Source: Gammaproteobacteria bacterium (GTDB lineage Bacteria; Pseudomonadota; Gammaproteobacteria; GCA-001735895). From it: 23,997 nucleotides of DNA. Each line of letters begins with the position of its first letter. Position 1 is the stretch's first letter. Shown piece by piece: positions 1 through 7,709 of this stretch. The DNA lies in assembly GCA_024763185.1 (NCBI GenBank), contig JANTFY010000008.1, forward strand, positions 1 to 23,997. Direction: 5' to 3'. The notes under the pieces are model-generated. The model had not been told where the DNA came from and searched no databases. It was given only the letters and a program-made list of their open reading frames with translations. The translations under genes and the position numbers were made by a program.

Positions 1-675
1 CGCATAGTCACCCAGCTTCTCATGGGTGGAAGCGAGTAAATTAAAGTATCCTGCTTTCCACACATCATTTTTACATGCGGTCTTTTTTGTCGATAGTTCG
101 TCGATGACTTGTGCGTATCTACCCAGGCGAAAATTGGCCCTGGCCACGGCCAGGTCGTCTTTCTCATTGTTCAATAGGCCACTGTATTGATCGAGGAAGT
201 CTTCGATTTCGGCGGCATTACCGGTATAAATCACCAACTCCAGCAAATTCTTGATGGCCGCCTGATTGCCCAGCGCAAGTGACTGTTGCAACAGTATTTT
301 AGCTTCTTGTAACTGGCCCACCGTGACCAGAAACCCACCCGTTTTCTGCAATATCGTCGGGTGGCTGGGGGCGATTGACAGCGCCTGGTAGTAGGCATTG
401 TAGGCTTTGGCCACATCGCCATTCATCACATAGGCCTCTCCCAGGGCGACGTACAAACCGGGCTGATCGGGCGCCTTTTGTAATGAGTACTGATAAAAAC
501 TGGCCGCTTTTTCCAGTTCACCTTTCTGTTTCAGTGCATCGCCCAGCATGGCATAGCCAAGCGGGTTTTCGGGGTCCTTGCGACTCACATCATTGGCAAA
601 ACTCAATGCCTGGTCGAGATTGCCCTGCTCGATTTTTTCAATAAATTTTCGGGTATGAGTGGATGAGATAGTCAT
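1..675 (-). CDS. TPR-repeat protein, last gene of flagellar operon (partial, C-terminus off window)
   Basis: Reading back from an ATG at 675, the frame stays open for 225 codons to the window edge, so the C-terminus is missing. AAGGAG lies about 8 nt before the ATG and the flgL stop is only 16 nt upstream, so the gene is co-transcribed with flgL. The protein has no signal peptide and is built of tetratricopeptide repeats. The clearest are at about residues 39-70 (PLGYAMLGDALKQKGELEKA), 73-104 (LGEAYVMNGDVAKAYNAYYQ) and 107-136, with degenerate ones after that. TPRs are protein-protein interaction scaffolds. Large TPR proteins next to flagellin or hook genes sometimes carry a C-terminal sulfotransferase or glycosyltransferase domain, but that part is not visible here. 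A role in flagellar assembly or modification is inferred only from position. Confidence 0.85.
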   Translation of the reverse strand, partial: MTISSTHTRKFIEKIEQGNLDQALSFANDVSRKDPENPLGYAMLGDALKQKGELEKAASFYQYSLQKAPDQPGLYVALGEAYVMNGDVAKAYNAYYQALSIAPSHPTILQKTGGFLVTVGQLQEAKILLQQSLALGNQAAIKNLLELVIYTGNAAEIEDFLDQYSGLLNNEKDDLAVARANFRLGRYAQVIDELSTKKTACKNDVWKAGYFNLLASTHEKLGDYA

Positions 676-691
676 ATCGCTTCTCCTTCAG

Positions 692-1927
692 CTAGCGAAG
701 AAAATTAAATAACGAGGAATTTGAGATACGGGCAAAAACAGCCTGGGCCGCATCCAGCGTGGTTTGTTCCAGGGTCAGTTGGCTGATGGCCTCCGCCAGG
801 TCCGTATCACGCAGGGTACTGATGGTTGACTTGGTGGTGATGATGTAAGCTTCATTGTCTTCCATTTGGCTTTCCAGCGCATTCAAGCGCCCGCCAATTG
901 AAGTCCTGGCTTCTAGCACATTGCTAAAAAAGGCTTCCAGGTCAATTTGTCCCTGTTGCAGGTTGGCCAGCCTCTGTGCCGGGCTGACACTGGCGTTGCT
1001 CAAGGTGTCAACAATAGAGTTAACGGTGGTGAATACATCCCGATACTGCCCCTGCGAAACGGTGAAGGTATCGTTATTATCGGGCGTGCCGACAATGGAT
1101 GTGCGTATGCCGTTAAACTCAATGCCGGCACTGTCGTTATAAGCCGCGCCCGATACCAGGGTGGTGGGACCCGAGGTATCAACCACATCATATTCAATGG
1201 CTGAGACTGCGCCCGGCACCGTAAACTGAATTTCATAAGGCCCTGAGCCAGCGGCGACGGCCGAGCTGTAAACATCCGCATCAAACACCACGGCTGGCGC
1301 GATTACGCCACTGCCGGTATTGGCCACGGCGGGCACTTCATTCAGCGCCATGGCACTGGGCACTTGCATAAAAATTTTACTGCCGGAATCGTCTGCGGTT
1401 ATCTGGCGGGTTTCGCTGATTTGAAACGACCGCTGCCCCTGGTCACCATTAAATACGACGTGTTGCATGGCACCCGTTAATGTTTCGGTAAACGGTATCG
1501 ATTGATTTTGAAACCCGGCAAACAGGTAATCTCCGGAAGAGTCCTGGGCATTTGCCAGGTTTAACAGTTGTTCGTAACGCTCCTCGATTTCACCACCAAT
1601 CGCTGCCAGCGCGGTGGCATCATTGGCTATGCCATTTGCCTGGATGGTCAATTCCTTGATACGGAAAAAGGCGTTTTCAACCGCATCCAGCACCGTCTCT
1701 TCCAGTTTCAGTCGATTTTCAGCCAGCGTAATGTTTACATTGTATTGTTCATTCAGGCTGACAACCTGCTGCAACTGGAGTACACGGGCGGAAGCCGCCG
1801 GGTCATCGGAAGGCTTGGTCAGACGAACACCCGACGATATCTGGTTTTGCAGGTGAGCCAACTTGGTTTGTTGACGACCAAACGCTTCTATACCCTGTTG
1901 AAAAATTTGTGTTGATGAAATTCTCAT
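692..1927 (-). CDS. flgL: Flagellar hook-filament junction protein FlgL (HAP3)
   Basis: FlgL is the second hook-associated protein. It is exported through the flagellar type III system and joins FlgK to the flagellin filament. The 411-residue product starts MRISSTQIFQQGI and has the flagellin-like N-terminal helix signature ISSGVRLTKPSDDPAASARV at residues 30-49. It ends with the matching C-terminal helix (LEQTTLDAAQAVFARISNSS). At 411 residues it is longer than the roughly 317 of E. coli. The extra length is an inserted beta-rich segment at about residues 202-291, which resembles a segment of the neighbouring FlgK. The start is ATG with GAGGA upstream. The gene begins 12 nt after the flgK stop, within one operon. 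Confidence 0.95.
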   Translation of the reverse strand: MRISSTQIFQQGIEAFGRQQTKLAHLQNQISSGVRLTKPSDDPAASARVLQLQQVVSLNEQYNVNITLAENRLKLEETVLDAVENAFFRIKELTIQANGIANDATALAAIGGEIEERYEQLLNLANAQDSSGDYLFAGFQNQSIPFTETLTGAMQHVVFNGDQGQRSFQISETRQITADDSGSKIFMQVPSAMALNEVPAVANTGSGVIAPAVVFDADVYSSAVAAGSGPYEIQFTVPGAVSAIEYDVVDTSGPTTLVSGAAYNDSAGIEFNGIRTSIVGTPDNNDTFTVSQGQYRDVFTTVNSIVDTLSNASVSPAQRLANLQQGQIDLEAFFSNVLEARTSIGGRLNALESQMEDNEAYIITTKSTISTLRDTDLAEAISQLTLEQTTLDAAQAVFARISNSSLFNFLR

Positions 1928-1939
1928 ATCAGATCCTCT

Positions 1940-3877
1940 TTAACGGGTCGAAGCGATTAACGTATCAAACAGGGTTTGCACGGTGCTGATGATTCTTGCA
2001 GTCGCTTCATAGGCCTGCTGGTACTTGATTAAATCTGCGGCTTCTTCATCCAGGTTAACCGCGGCTTTTGAATCGCGGCGATCACGTGCCTGAATTTTAA
2101 GGGCCTCGGTCGCTTCCCTTTGCGTGTCATACGCAGCGGTCTGTGTACCAACCCGTCCCACCAGGTTGCTATAGGCTTCCTGGTAGTTGGAATTACCGCC
2201 ATCCAGCACACCGGTATTTTGCAGATTGGCCAGGTTCAGTGCGTTGCGGTTATCACCCTGGCCACCGGTATTGGCTTCTATGGTCAGCACATCGTTGGTC
2301 TGAGGAATCCCGGACAGTTCTGCCTGCCAGCCATTGGATTCAATAGTCATGCCATTGCTAAAGGGTATGGGAGCACCGGCCGCATAGGTTGTGGCCCCCA
2401 CCGTCACCACCGAATCGGACGTAAAAGTCGTGGCCGAAGTAAAGGTCAACGTGACGGTATTCAACAGGTTGGCATTACTCATGTCCGTGACCTCGCCCGG
2501 CGAAATGGCGGCCGTGCCCAGGTTATCCAGCGAAGATCCGGTACGGATAGGTGCGCCAGCAGCAATCAATAACGGGTCAGAGATGAGCAGGTTAATGGAT
2601 GCCGCACCCTCGATAGTGGGCTTGATACGAAAACTATCACCCGCAATGGGGGCACTGGCAACACCGTCCACCGTCACCGTCAGGCCTTCGAAAACAATCG
2701 TGGTATCGGCAGGCGCAGCATCGGCAACCGGCACGGAGGTATTACCGGAATCCGACACCATGGTCCAGTTGGCACCATCGAATTCCAGCGTGTAATCATA
2801 ACGGGTCAGAGCCGTGGCATCGGATACAACCGCACTGATGACGCCGGTTCCGGTGTTGGTCACATTGGGAGTTATTGAAGGCGCATCAAAGCTGAAAAAG
2901 TTGGTCCCCAGGTTTCCATTCAGGTCCATGCCTTGCAGATGGGCATCATTGAACGTATCCGCCATGGCTATGGCCACGCGGCCCAGGTCATTGCGGGTAT
3001 CGGTGAGTATGTAATCCCTGAATTCCAGCAGGGCACCGAGCTCTCCCCCACTTTTCAGAGAAGCACTGATGTCGGATACCTGGTTCAGGCCATTGTAGAT
3101 TATCTGGTCCTGCGACGGATCGCCGGTATTGGGCACCGTACCTAGCGTGAAGGTATCGGTACCGGTGAGGATGGTCTGCCCGTTACCTATAAAAATAGAC
3201 AGGTTATTTTCTCTTTCATTGACCACGCTGATGTTGATCTTTTCTGACAATTCATTCATCAGTTGGTCACGCCGGTCGAGCAGGTCAGAGGATTGCTGGG
3301 TGGGTTGTTCACCGGTACTCATGCTGTTCAGGTCGATATTGATATCCCTGATGTTACTTACCAGGGTATTGATTTCTTCAACCGTGGTACGTATGTCCTC
3401 GGCCGTACTTTCCTGTAATTGCTGGAATCGGGTATCAATATTATGAAAACGGGCCGTCATGGTATTGCCCACATTGATCATGTTATATCGAGCCGTAATC
3501 GACGATGGATCATCGGCCACGTCCTGAACCGCGGCGAAAAACTCGTGCATGATGGGCGAAATACCACCCACCGGATCGGCCAGTACATTATCGATATGGC
3601 CTGACAATTCCGCGAGCATTTCCAGCCGACTGTGAACCGAGGTGGTATCACGCACTTCAACGGTCAAGAACTGATCGTAGGAACGGCTCACGGCATTGAT
3701 CTGTGCGCCGTTGCCATAAAACAAACCGCCCAGGCTGGATGGGTGTTGCGTGCCAATTTCCACCCGCTGGCGGCTGTATCCTTCCGTATTCACATTGGCG
3801 ATATTGTGGCTGGTTGTGCTCAGCGCCCGTTGGTAGGTCAACAGGCCCGAAACAGCCGTATTAAGCATATCAGGCAT
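1940..3877 (-). CDS. flgK: Flagellar hook-associated protein FlgK (HAP1)
   Basis: FlgK is the first junction protein laid on the completed hook; FlgL assembles on top of it. The 645-residue product begins MPDMLNTAVSGLLTYQRALS and contains the rod/hook/HAP signature SHNIANVNTEGYSRQRVE at residues 23-40. It ends with the conserved C-terminal helix (NLDEEAADLIKYQQAYEATA, 608-627). The start overlaps the end of flgJ by 8 nt, which implies translational coupling. It is about 100 residues longer than E. coli FlgK (547). The excess lies in the surface domain, where two related beta segments occur at about 340-420 and 472-535, each ending in a G-x(2-3)-P-x2-[GN]D-x-[FL]-x-I pattern. Confidence 0.95.
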   Translation of the reverse strand: MPDMLNTAVSGLLTYQRALSTTSHNIANVNTEGYSRQRVEIGTQHPSSLGGLFYGNGAQINAVSRSYDQFLTVEVRDTTSVHSRLEMLAELSGHIDNVLADPVGGISPIMHEFFAAVQDVADDPSSITARYNMINVGNTMTARFHNIDTRFQQLQESTAEDIRTTVEEINTLVSNIRDINIDLNSMSTGEQPTQQSSDLLDRRDQLMNELSEKINISVVNERENNLSIFIGNGQTILTGTDTFTLGTVPNTGDPSQDQIIYNGLNQVSDISASLKSGGELGALLEFRDYILTDTRNDLGRVAIAMADTFNDAHLQGMDLNGNLGTNFFSFDAPSITPNVTNTGTGVISAVVSDATALTRYDYTLEFDGANWTMVSDSGNTSVPVADAAPADTTIVFEGLTVTVDGVASAPIAGDSFRIKPTIEGAASINLLISDPLLIAAGAPIRTGSSLDNLGTAAISPGEVTDMSNANLLNTVTLTFTSATTFTSDSVVTVGATTYAAGAPIPFSNGMTIESNGWQAELSGIPQTNDVLTIEANTGGQGDNRNALNLANLQNTGVLDGGNSNYQEAYSNLVGRVGTQTAAYDTQREATEALKIQARDRRDSKAAVNLDEEAADLIKYQQAYEATARIISTVQTLFDTLIASTR

Positions 3878-4898
3878 GGCTGATCTCCCCCGATTGAGTT
3901 AAGGCGGCAAGCGCATGGGTTAAGGCCGGTCTGTTCATGATATTAATGATCTTGCTGGCATATTGCGGATCGGTGGCATAACCGGCTTTATGTAAATTTT
4001 TGATGTAGTGGGTATCGCTGCCCGAGTGATTTAGAGCGGCTTCATAACGAGTACTGGATTTTACAAAGGACACATAATCATCCATGGCTTCGGCCACTGA
4101 ATCGTATGCCCTGAAGCGCGCTGATTCCTGTTGCATAGCACCCTGGCGAAACTCCAGGGTATTGTGCACAACACCCTGCCCGCGCCAGCTTTGACCGGCC
4201 TTGATGCCGAACAGGTTGAAGGCAATGCTGCCGTCCGGCTTTTTCATGGCATGCCTGCCCCAACCGGTTTCTAGTGCGGATTGCGCCACCAGCACCTTGG
4301 CCGACACCCCCAGTTGACTGGCGGCCTTTTGTGCATGTGGCCACAGGTCACTGATAAAACTTTGCCGGTCTGACCAGCCGTAAAAAGGTTTTAGCGTTTC
4401 CGTTTGCAGCGAAGAAGTTTCAGCAGTGACCGAATCGCTGGCCCGTGCCTGGGCCGTATCCAGCTGATAAGTCTGCACTGCCGGATTCTGTGCCTGATAA
4501 GTCATCACCGGCATCGGCAAGGTATTTACCCTGGCGGCCGGCAGGCGGTAAACAGGCAATTCCTTGCCCCCTTCCCCGGCAGCAGTTTGCCCTTCCGGTA
4601 AAAACCGGTTGATCTGTTTTTCCAGCACCTCGGCAATACCGATACCACCCTGCTTCGACAGCGTCATCGATAACTGCTTGTCATACATGTCGGTATAAAA
4701 ATCCATGTTGCTGCTGTGCTGGGATTCATCAAACTTCGCTGCAGCGCGCATTTCCTTTAGCATCATCTGGATAAACAGGCCTTCAAACTGCTGTGCAGCG
4801 GCTTTACCGGCCGCCCGGGAATTCTGCCGGGCAGCCAGTTTCATGTCTGAAAACTGCTGCATATTCATATACAGATCGTGTGAGTTTGGCTGCAACAT
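3870..4898 (-). CDS. flgJ: Flagellar rod-capping protein and peptidoglycan hydrolase FlgJ
   Basis: FlgJ caps the growing rod in the periplasm and cuts peptidoglycan so the rod can pass. The 342-residue product has both expected parts. The rod-binding domain spans about residues 20-100 (AAQQFEGLFIQMMLKEMRAA, 34-53). The glycoside hydrolase family 73 glucosaminidase domain spans about 175-330. The family's catalytic glutamate is E210 in AQSALETGWGRH, followed by the conserved NLFGIKAG at 228-235. The linker at 105-170 is Pro/Gln/Thr-rich and variable. The start is ATG at 4898 with AGGAA about 14 nt upstream, which is rather far; a later ATG at 4868 (Met11) is possible. It lies 25 nt after flgI and overlaps flgK by 8 nt. 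Confidence 0.95.
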   Translation of the reverse strand: MLQPNSHDLYMNMQQFSDMKLAARQNSRAAGKAAAQQFEGLFIQMMLKEMRAAAKFDESQHSSNMDFYTDMYDKQLSMTLSKQGGIGIAEVLEKQINRFLPEGQTAAGEGGKELPVYRLPAARVNTLPMPVMTYQAQNPAVQTYQLDTAQARASDSVTAETSSLQTETLKPFYGWSDRQSFISDLWPHAQKAASQLGVSAKVLVAQSALETGWGRHAMKKPDGSIAFNLFGIKAGQSWRGQGVVHNTLEFRQGAMQQESARFRAYDSVAEAMDDYVSFVKSSTRYEAALNHSGSDTHYIKNLHKAGYATDPQYASKIINIMNRPALTHALAALTQSGEISHA

Positions 4899-4923
4899 GG
4901 CGCTATTCGGTGTTCCTGATTGA

Positions 4924-6027
4924 TTAAATTACAATTAACTCTGCAGAAAGCGCGCCAACTTGCTTGAGTGACTCTAAAATAGCCACCAGATCCCCGGGAG
5001 AAGCGCCCACCTGGTTGACGGCACGCACAATCTGGTCCAGCGTCACACCGGTATTGAACAGGAACATGCGGTTATCATCCTGGGTCACTTCTATATCACT
5101 TTGCACGGTTTCTACCGTCTCACCTTCCGACAAGGCACCCGGCTGACTGACCTGGTTGGTATTGGTGATGGTCACGGTCATGTTGCCATGGGACACCGCC
5201 GCCGAATAAACCCGCACATGGTTACCAATCACAACAGTACCGGTGCGTGAATTGACAATCACCTTGGCGGCGGCTTCACCGGGCTGGAATTCCAGGTTTT
5301 CAATAAAGGACATGAAACCCACGCGTTGATCGATCTTTTTCGGCGCATTGATCTTGACCGTCACGCTGTCCTGGGCAAAGGCGTTATCTGGCCCAAGCAC
5401 ATGGTTGATGGTGTCAGACAGGCGCTTTGCCGTGGTGAAGTCGGGTCGCTTAAGGTTCAACGTAATATGATCCCCGACAGCAAAAGGATTGGTTATTTCA
5501 CGTTCAATGGTCGCGCCATTAGGCACCCGCCCTACGCTCGGTACATTGATGGTCACGCGGGAGCCGTCTGAGCCTTCCACACCCAGACCACCGACAATCA
5601 GGTTACCCTGCGCCATCGCATAAATCTGGCCGTCCGCACCTTTAAGCGGTGTCATCAACAGGCTACCGCCACGCAGGCTCTTGGCATTTCCGAGTGACGA
5701 CACGGTGATATCAATCGATTGACCAATCTTGGCAAACGGAGGCAGGTCCGCATGGATACTGACCGCGGCAATATTCTTGACCTGCGGATTGACGTTGGCC
5801 GGCAGGGTAATGCCGTACTGTGACAACATGCTTTTCAAACTTTGTACCGTAAATGGCGTTTGCGCGGTCTGGTCACCGGTACCGTCCAGACCCACCACCA
5901 GGCCGTATCCAACCAGCTGGTTTTTACGCACACCCTGTATTTCGGTCAGATCCTTGATGCGTTCAGCACTGACGGTTGAAGACAACAGCAGCAGGACGAA
6001 CAGCAATGGGGTTTTTAATAGTTTCAT
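4924..6027 (-). CDS. flgI: Flagellar P-ring protein FlgI
   Basis: FlgI forms the periplasmic P ring, the bushing around the rod in the peptidoglycan layer. The 367-residue product has a Sec signal peptide (residues 1-21, cleavage after STVSA). It is followed by the family hallmark ERIKDLTEIQGVRKNQLVGY and then GLVVGLDGTGDQT. Length is normal (E. coli precursor 365). The conserved C-terminal part (GVTLDQIVRAVNQVGASPGD) and the end ELIVI are intact. AGGAG precedes the ATG. It lies 9 nt after flgH and is part of the flgG-to-flgL transcript. Confidence 0.97.
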   Translation of the reverse strand: MKLLKTPLLFVLLLLSSTVSAERIKDLTEIQGVRKNQLVGYGLVVGLDGTGDQTAQTPFTVQSLKSMLSQYGITLPANVNPQVKNIAAVSIHADLPPFAKIGQSIDITVSSLGNAKSLRGGSLLMTPLKGADGQIYAMAQGNLIVGGLGVEGSDGSRVTINVPSVGRVPNGATIEREITNPFAVGDHITLNLKRPDFTTAKRLSDTINHVLGPDNAFAQDSVTVKINAPKKIDQRVGFMSFIENLEFQPGEAAAKVIVNSRTGTVVIGNHVRVYSAAVSHGNMTVTITNTNQVSQPGALSEGETVETVQSDIEVTQDDNRMFLFNTGVTLDQIVRAVNQVGASPGDLVAILESLKQVGALSAELIVI

Positions 6028-6036
6028 GATGAACTC

Positions 6037-6726
6037 CTAAAACGGAAAGACCGGGCTGTCGAAGAAGCGACTTAACCAGCCCTTGGTGTTGGCCTCTGCG
6101 ATGACACCACCACCACCGTAAAAAATGCGTGCATTCGCCAACTTGCCGGACACCACCACATTATTGGCACTGACATCCTGCGGCCGCACGATGCCGGCGA
6201 TACGAATAAATTCAGAACCCTGGTTCAAACCGATGATTTTCTCACCGCGCACCACCAGGTTCCCATTCGGTAGAATGTCCGTCACCATGACCGATATTTC
6301 ACCGCGAAGGCTGTTGCTTTGTGCGGTATCACCACTGCCAGCAAAGGCCCGCTCGGCACTCAATCCACTATTGAGAAAGGTTTCACCATTATGTGTGGGT
6401 GAAATACCGAACAAGGTCCCCGCACCTATGGTGACATCATCATCCTTGGCGGTATTGGTCGCAGCCGACTTGGAGGCGTTGGTCGATTCGGAAAGGGTAA
6501 TACTGAGCAAATCGCCGACACGGAAGGCCTTACTGTCTTCAAACAACCGGACCGAGCGGCCTGATTGAAAGATGGAACCGTTGTTAACCGGTTGAAAACG
6601 TGGCGCTTTCAAATCAACCGGTGCAAACATCGGATCGGGTTGTACTTCCATACGGGTTGAGGCACAACCGTGTAACAATAAAAAAGCGGCCGAGAGGAAT
6701 AACGAACGTTTTAGTAAATGTGTCAT
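6037..6726 (-). CDS. flgH: Flagellar L-ring lipoprotein FlgH
   Basis: FlgH forms the outer-membrane L ring. The 229-residue product is a lipoprotein: a basic-hydrophobic leader ends in the lipobox LLHGC with acceptor Cys21. Conserved family stretches include GSIFQSGRSVRLFEDSKAFR, VGDLLSITLSESTNASK, and the C-terminal pattern GNLVVRGEKIIGLNQGSEFI followed by RIAGIVRPQD. Length matches E. coli FlgH (232). AGGTGA lies just upstream of the ATG. It starts 8 nt after flgG and ends 9 nt before flgI. Confidence 0.97.
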   Translation of the reverse strand: MTHLLKRSLFLSAAFLLLHGCASTRMEVQPDPMFAPVDLKAPRFQPVNNGSIFQSGRSVRLFEDSKAFRVGDLLSITLSESTNASKSAATNTAKDDDVTIGAGTLFGISPTHNGETFLNSGLSAERAFAGSGDTAQSNSLRGEISVMVTDILPNGNLVVRGEKIIGLNQGSEFIRIAGIVRPQDVSANNVVVSGKLANARIFYGGGGVIAEANTKGWLSRFFDSPVFPF

Positions 6727-6734
6727 GACATCAC

Positions 6735-7520
6735 CTAGACATTGTTATTCAGGTATTGAAGCATGCCATCAGCAGTCGAAATCAACTTTGAATTCATTTC
6801 ATAGGCACGCTGGGTTTCAATCATGCCCACCATTTCTTCAACGATATTGACGTTGGAACCTTCCAGCGCTCCCTGGGTTAATCGACCCAGGCCGGTTAAT
6901 CCCGGTGTACCCGCCTGTGCCGCGCCGCTGGCGGCAGATTCCAGAAACAGGTTTTCACCGATCGGTTGCAAACCGGTGGGATTGATAAAATTGGCCAGCT
7001 GAATATTGCCAACGGCTGAAGGGGTTGGATTACCCTGCGTGGTCACTGAAACCACACCGTCCTGGCCAATGGTAATGGACTGCACATCGGAGGCGATGGA
7101 GATGCCGGGCTGCAAAGTGTAACCGGAGGCGGTCACCAATTGCCCCTGGTCCGACACCATGAAAGCGCCATCGCGGGTGTAGGCTTCGGTACCATCCGGC
7201 AACAAGATAGGAAAGTAACCCTTTCCGTCGATGGCGACATCCAGTGAATTTTCGGTAGTCTGGATCGATCCCTGCGTATGCATTTTTTCGGTGGCTACCA
7301 CGCGGGTACCGGTACCCAGCATGAGGCCTGATGGCAGGCGCGTATCCTGAGAAGTCTGGCCGCCGACCTGGCGTACATTCTGGTACAGCAAATCTTCAAA
7401 TACGGCACGCGACTGTTTAAAGCCTGTGGTGCTGACGTTTGCCATATTGTTTGATATAACGGCTAAGCGGGTCTGTTGGGCGTCGAGACCGGTTTTAGCA
7501 ACCCATAGGGCCTGGTTCAT
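6735..7520 (-). CDS. flgG: Flagellar distal-rod protein FlgG
   Basis: FlgG builds the distal rod. I place the start at the ATG at 7520 (MNQALWVAKTGLDAQQTRLA), giving 261 residues; E. coli FlgG has 260. The frame has another ATG 30 nt upstream (7550). I reject it because AGGAG lies 8 nt before the inner ATG and because the predicted start point of the sigma-54 promoter (about 7549) coincides with the outer one. The N-terminal rod signature SNNMANVSTTGFKQSRAVFE and the C-terminal ETQRAYEMNSKLISTADGML are both present. It is the first gene of the operon. In most relatives flgF lies directly upstream, but here the upstream neighbour is a divergent rhodanese gene. Confidence 0.96.
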   Translation of the reverse strand: MNQALWVAKTGLDAQQTRLAVISNNMANVSTTGFKQSRAVFEDLLYQNVRQVGGQTSQDTRLPSGLMLGTGTRVVATEKMHTQGSIQTTENSLDVAIDGKGYFPILLPDGTEAYTRDGAFMVSDQGQLVTASGYTLQPGISIASDVQSITIGQDGVVSVTTQGNPTPSAVGNIQLANFINPTGLQPIGENLFLESAASGAAQAGTPGLTGLGRLTQGALEGSNVNIVEEMVGMIETQRAYEMNSKLISTADGMLQYLNNNV

Positions 7521-7560
7521 GATTATTCTCCTGTGTTTTGGGGCATTCACAGGGTTTTAT

Positions 7561-7575
7561 GCAGGGACCGTGCCA
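7561..7575 (-). promoter_or_regulatory. Sigma-54 (RpoN) promoter of the flgG operon
   Basis: On the minus strand the sequence reads TGGCACGGTCCCTGC, close to the sigma-54 consensus TGGCACG-N4-TTGC. The invariant GG (-24) and GC (-12) are present at the correct spacing, and only the first T of TTGC differs. The predicted transcription start is near 7549, leaving an approximately 29-nt leader with AGGAG before the flgG ATG. RpoN control of rod, ring and hook genes is established for Pseudomonas- and Vibrio-type flagellar hierarchies, where a FleQ/FlrC-type activator is needed. Confidence 0.85.
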
Positions 7576-7582
7576 GACATGG

Positions 7583-7598
7583 TTTTTCCATGGAAAAA
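7583..7598. promoter_or_regulatory. Perfect 16-bp palindrome upstream of the flgG sigma-54 site
   Basis: TTTTTCCATGGAAAAA is its own reverse complement. Its centre lies about 41 bp upstream of the predicted flgG start point and about 120 bp before the rhodanese ATG. A dimeric regulator or a bend-inducing protein could bind here. No binding protein can be named from the sequence. Confidence 0.35.
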
Positions 7599-7610
7599 AG
7601 TTACCGGTCA

Positions 7611-7622
7611 GGTATTCATACC
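7611..7622. promoter_or_regulatory. Second palindrome in the divergent flgG/rhodanese region
   Basis: GGTAT-TC-ATACC has two 5-bp inverted arms around a 2-bp centre. It lies 12 bp beyond the 16-bp palindrome, about 67 bp upstream of the predicted flgG start. It is a possible operator half of a two-site arrangement; the support is only the symmetry and the position. Confidence 0.25.
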
Positions 7623-7709
7623 TTTCATCCAATTAAGCGGCAACCGCGTTGAAGACAGGGATATTTAAACTAGACTCAGAAGTTCTACCTCTTACTTAAG
7701 GAATAGAGA

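Noticed and set aside
2120..2572. 150-codon plus-strand frame inside flgK
   Set aside because: It is antisense to the variable domain of a complete flgK, with no motif or ribosome site.
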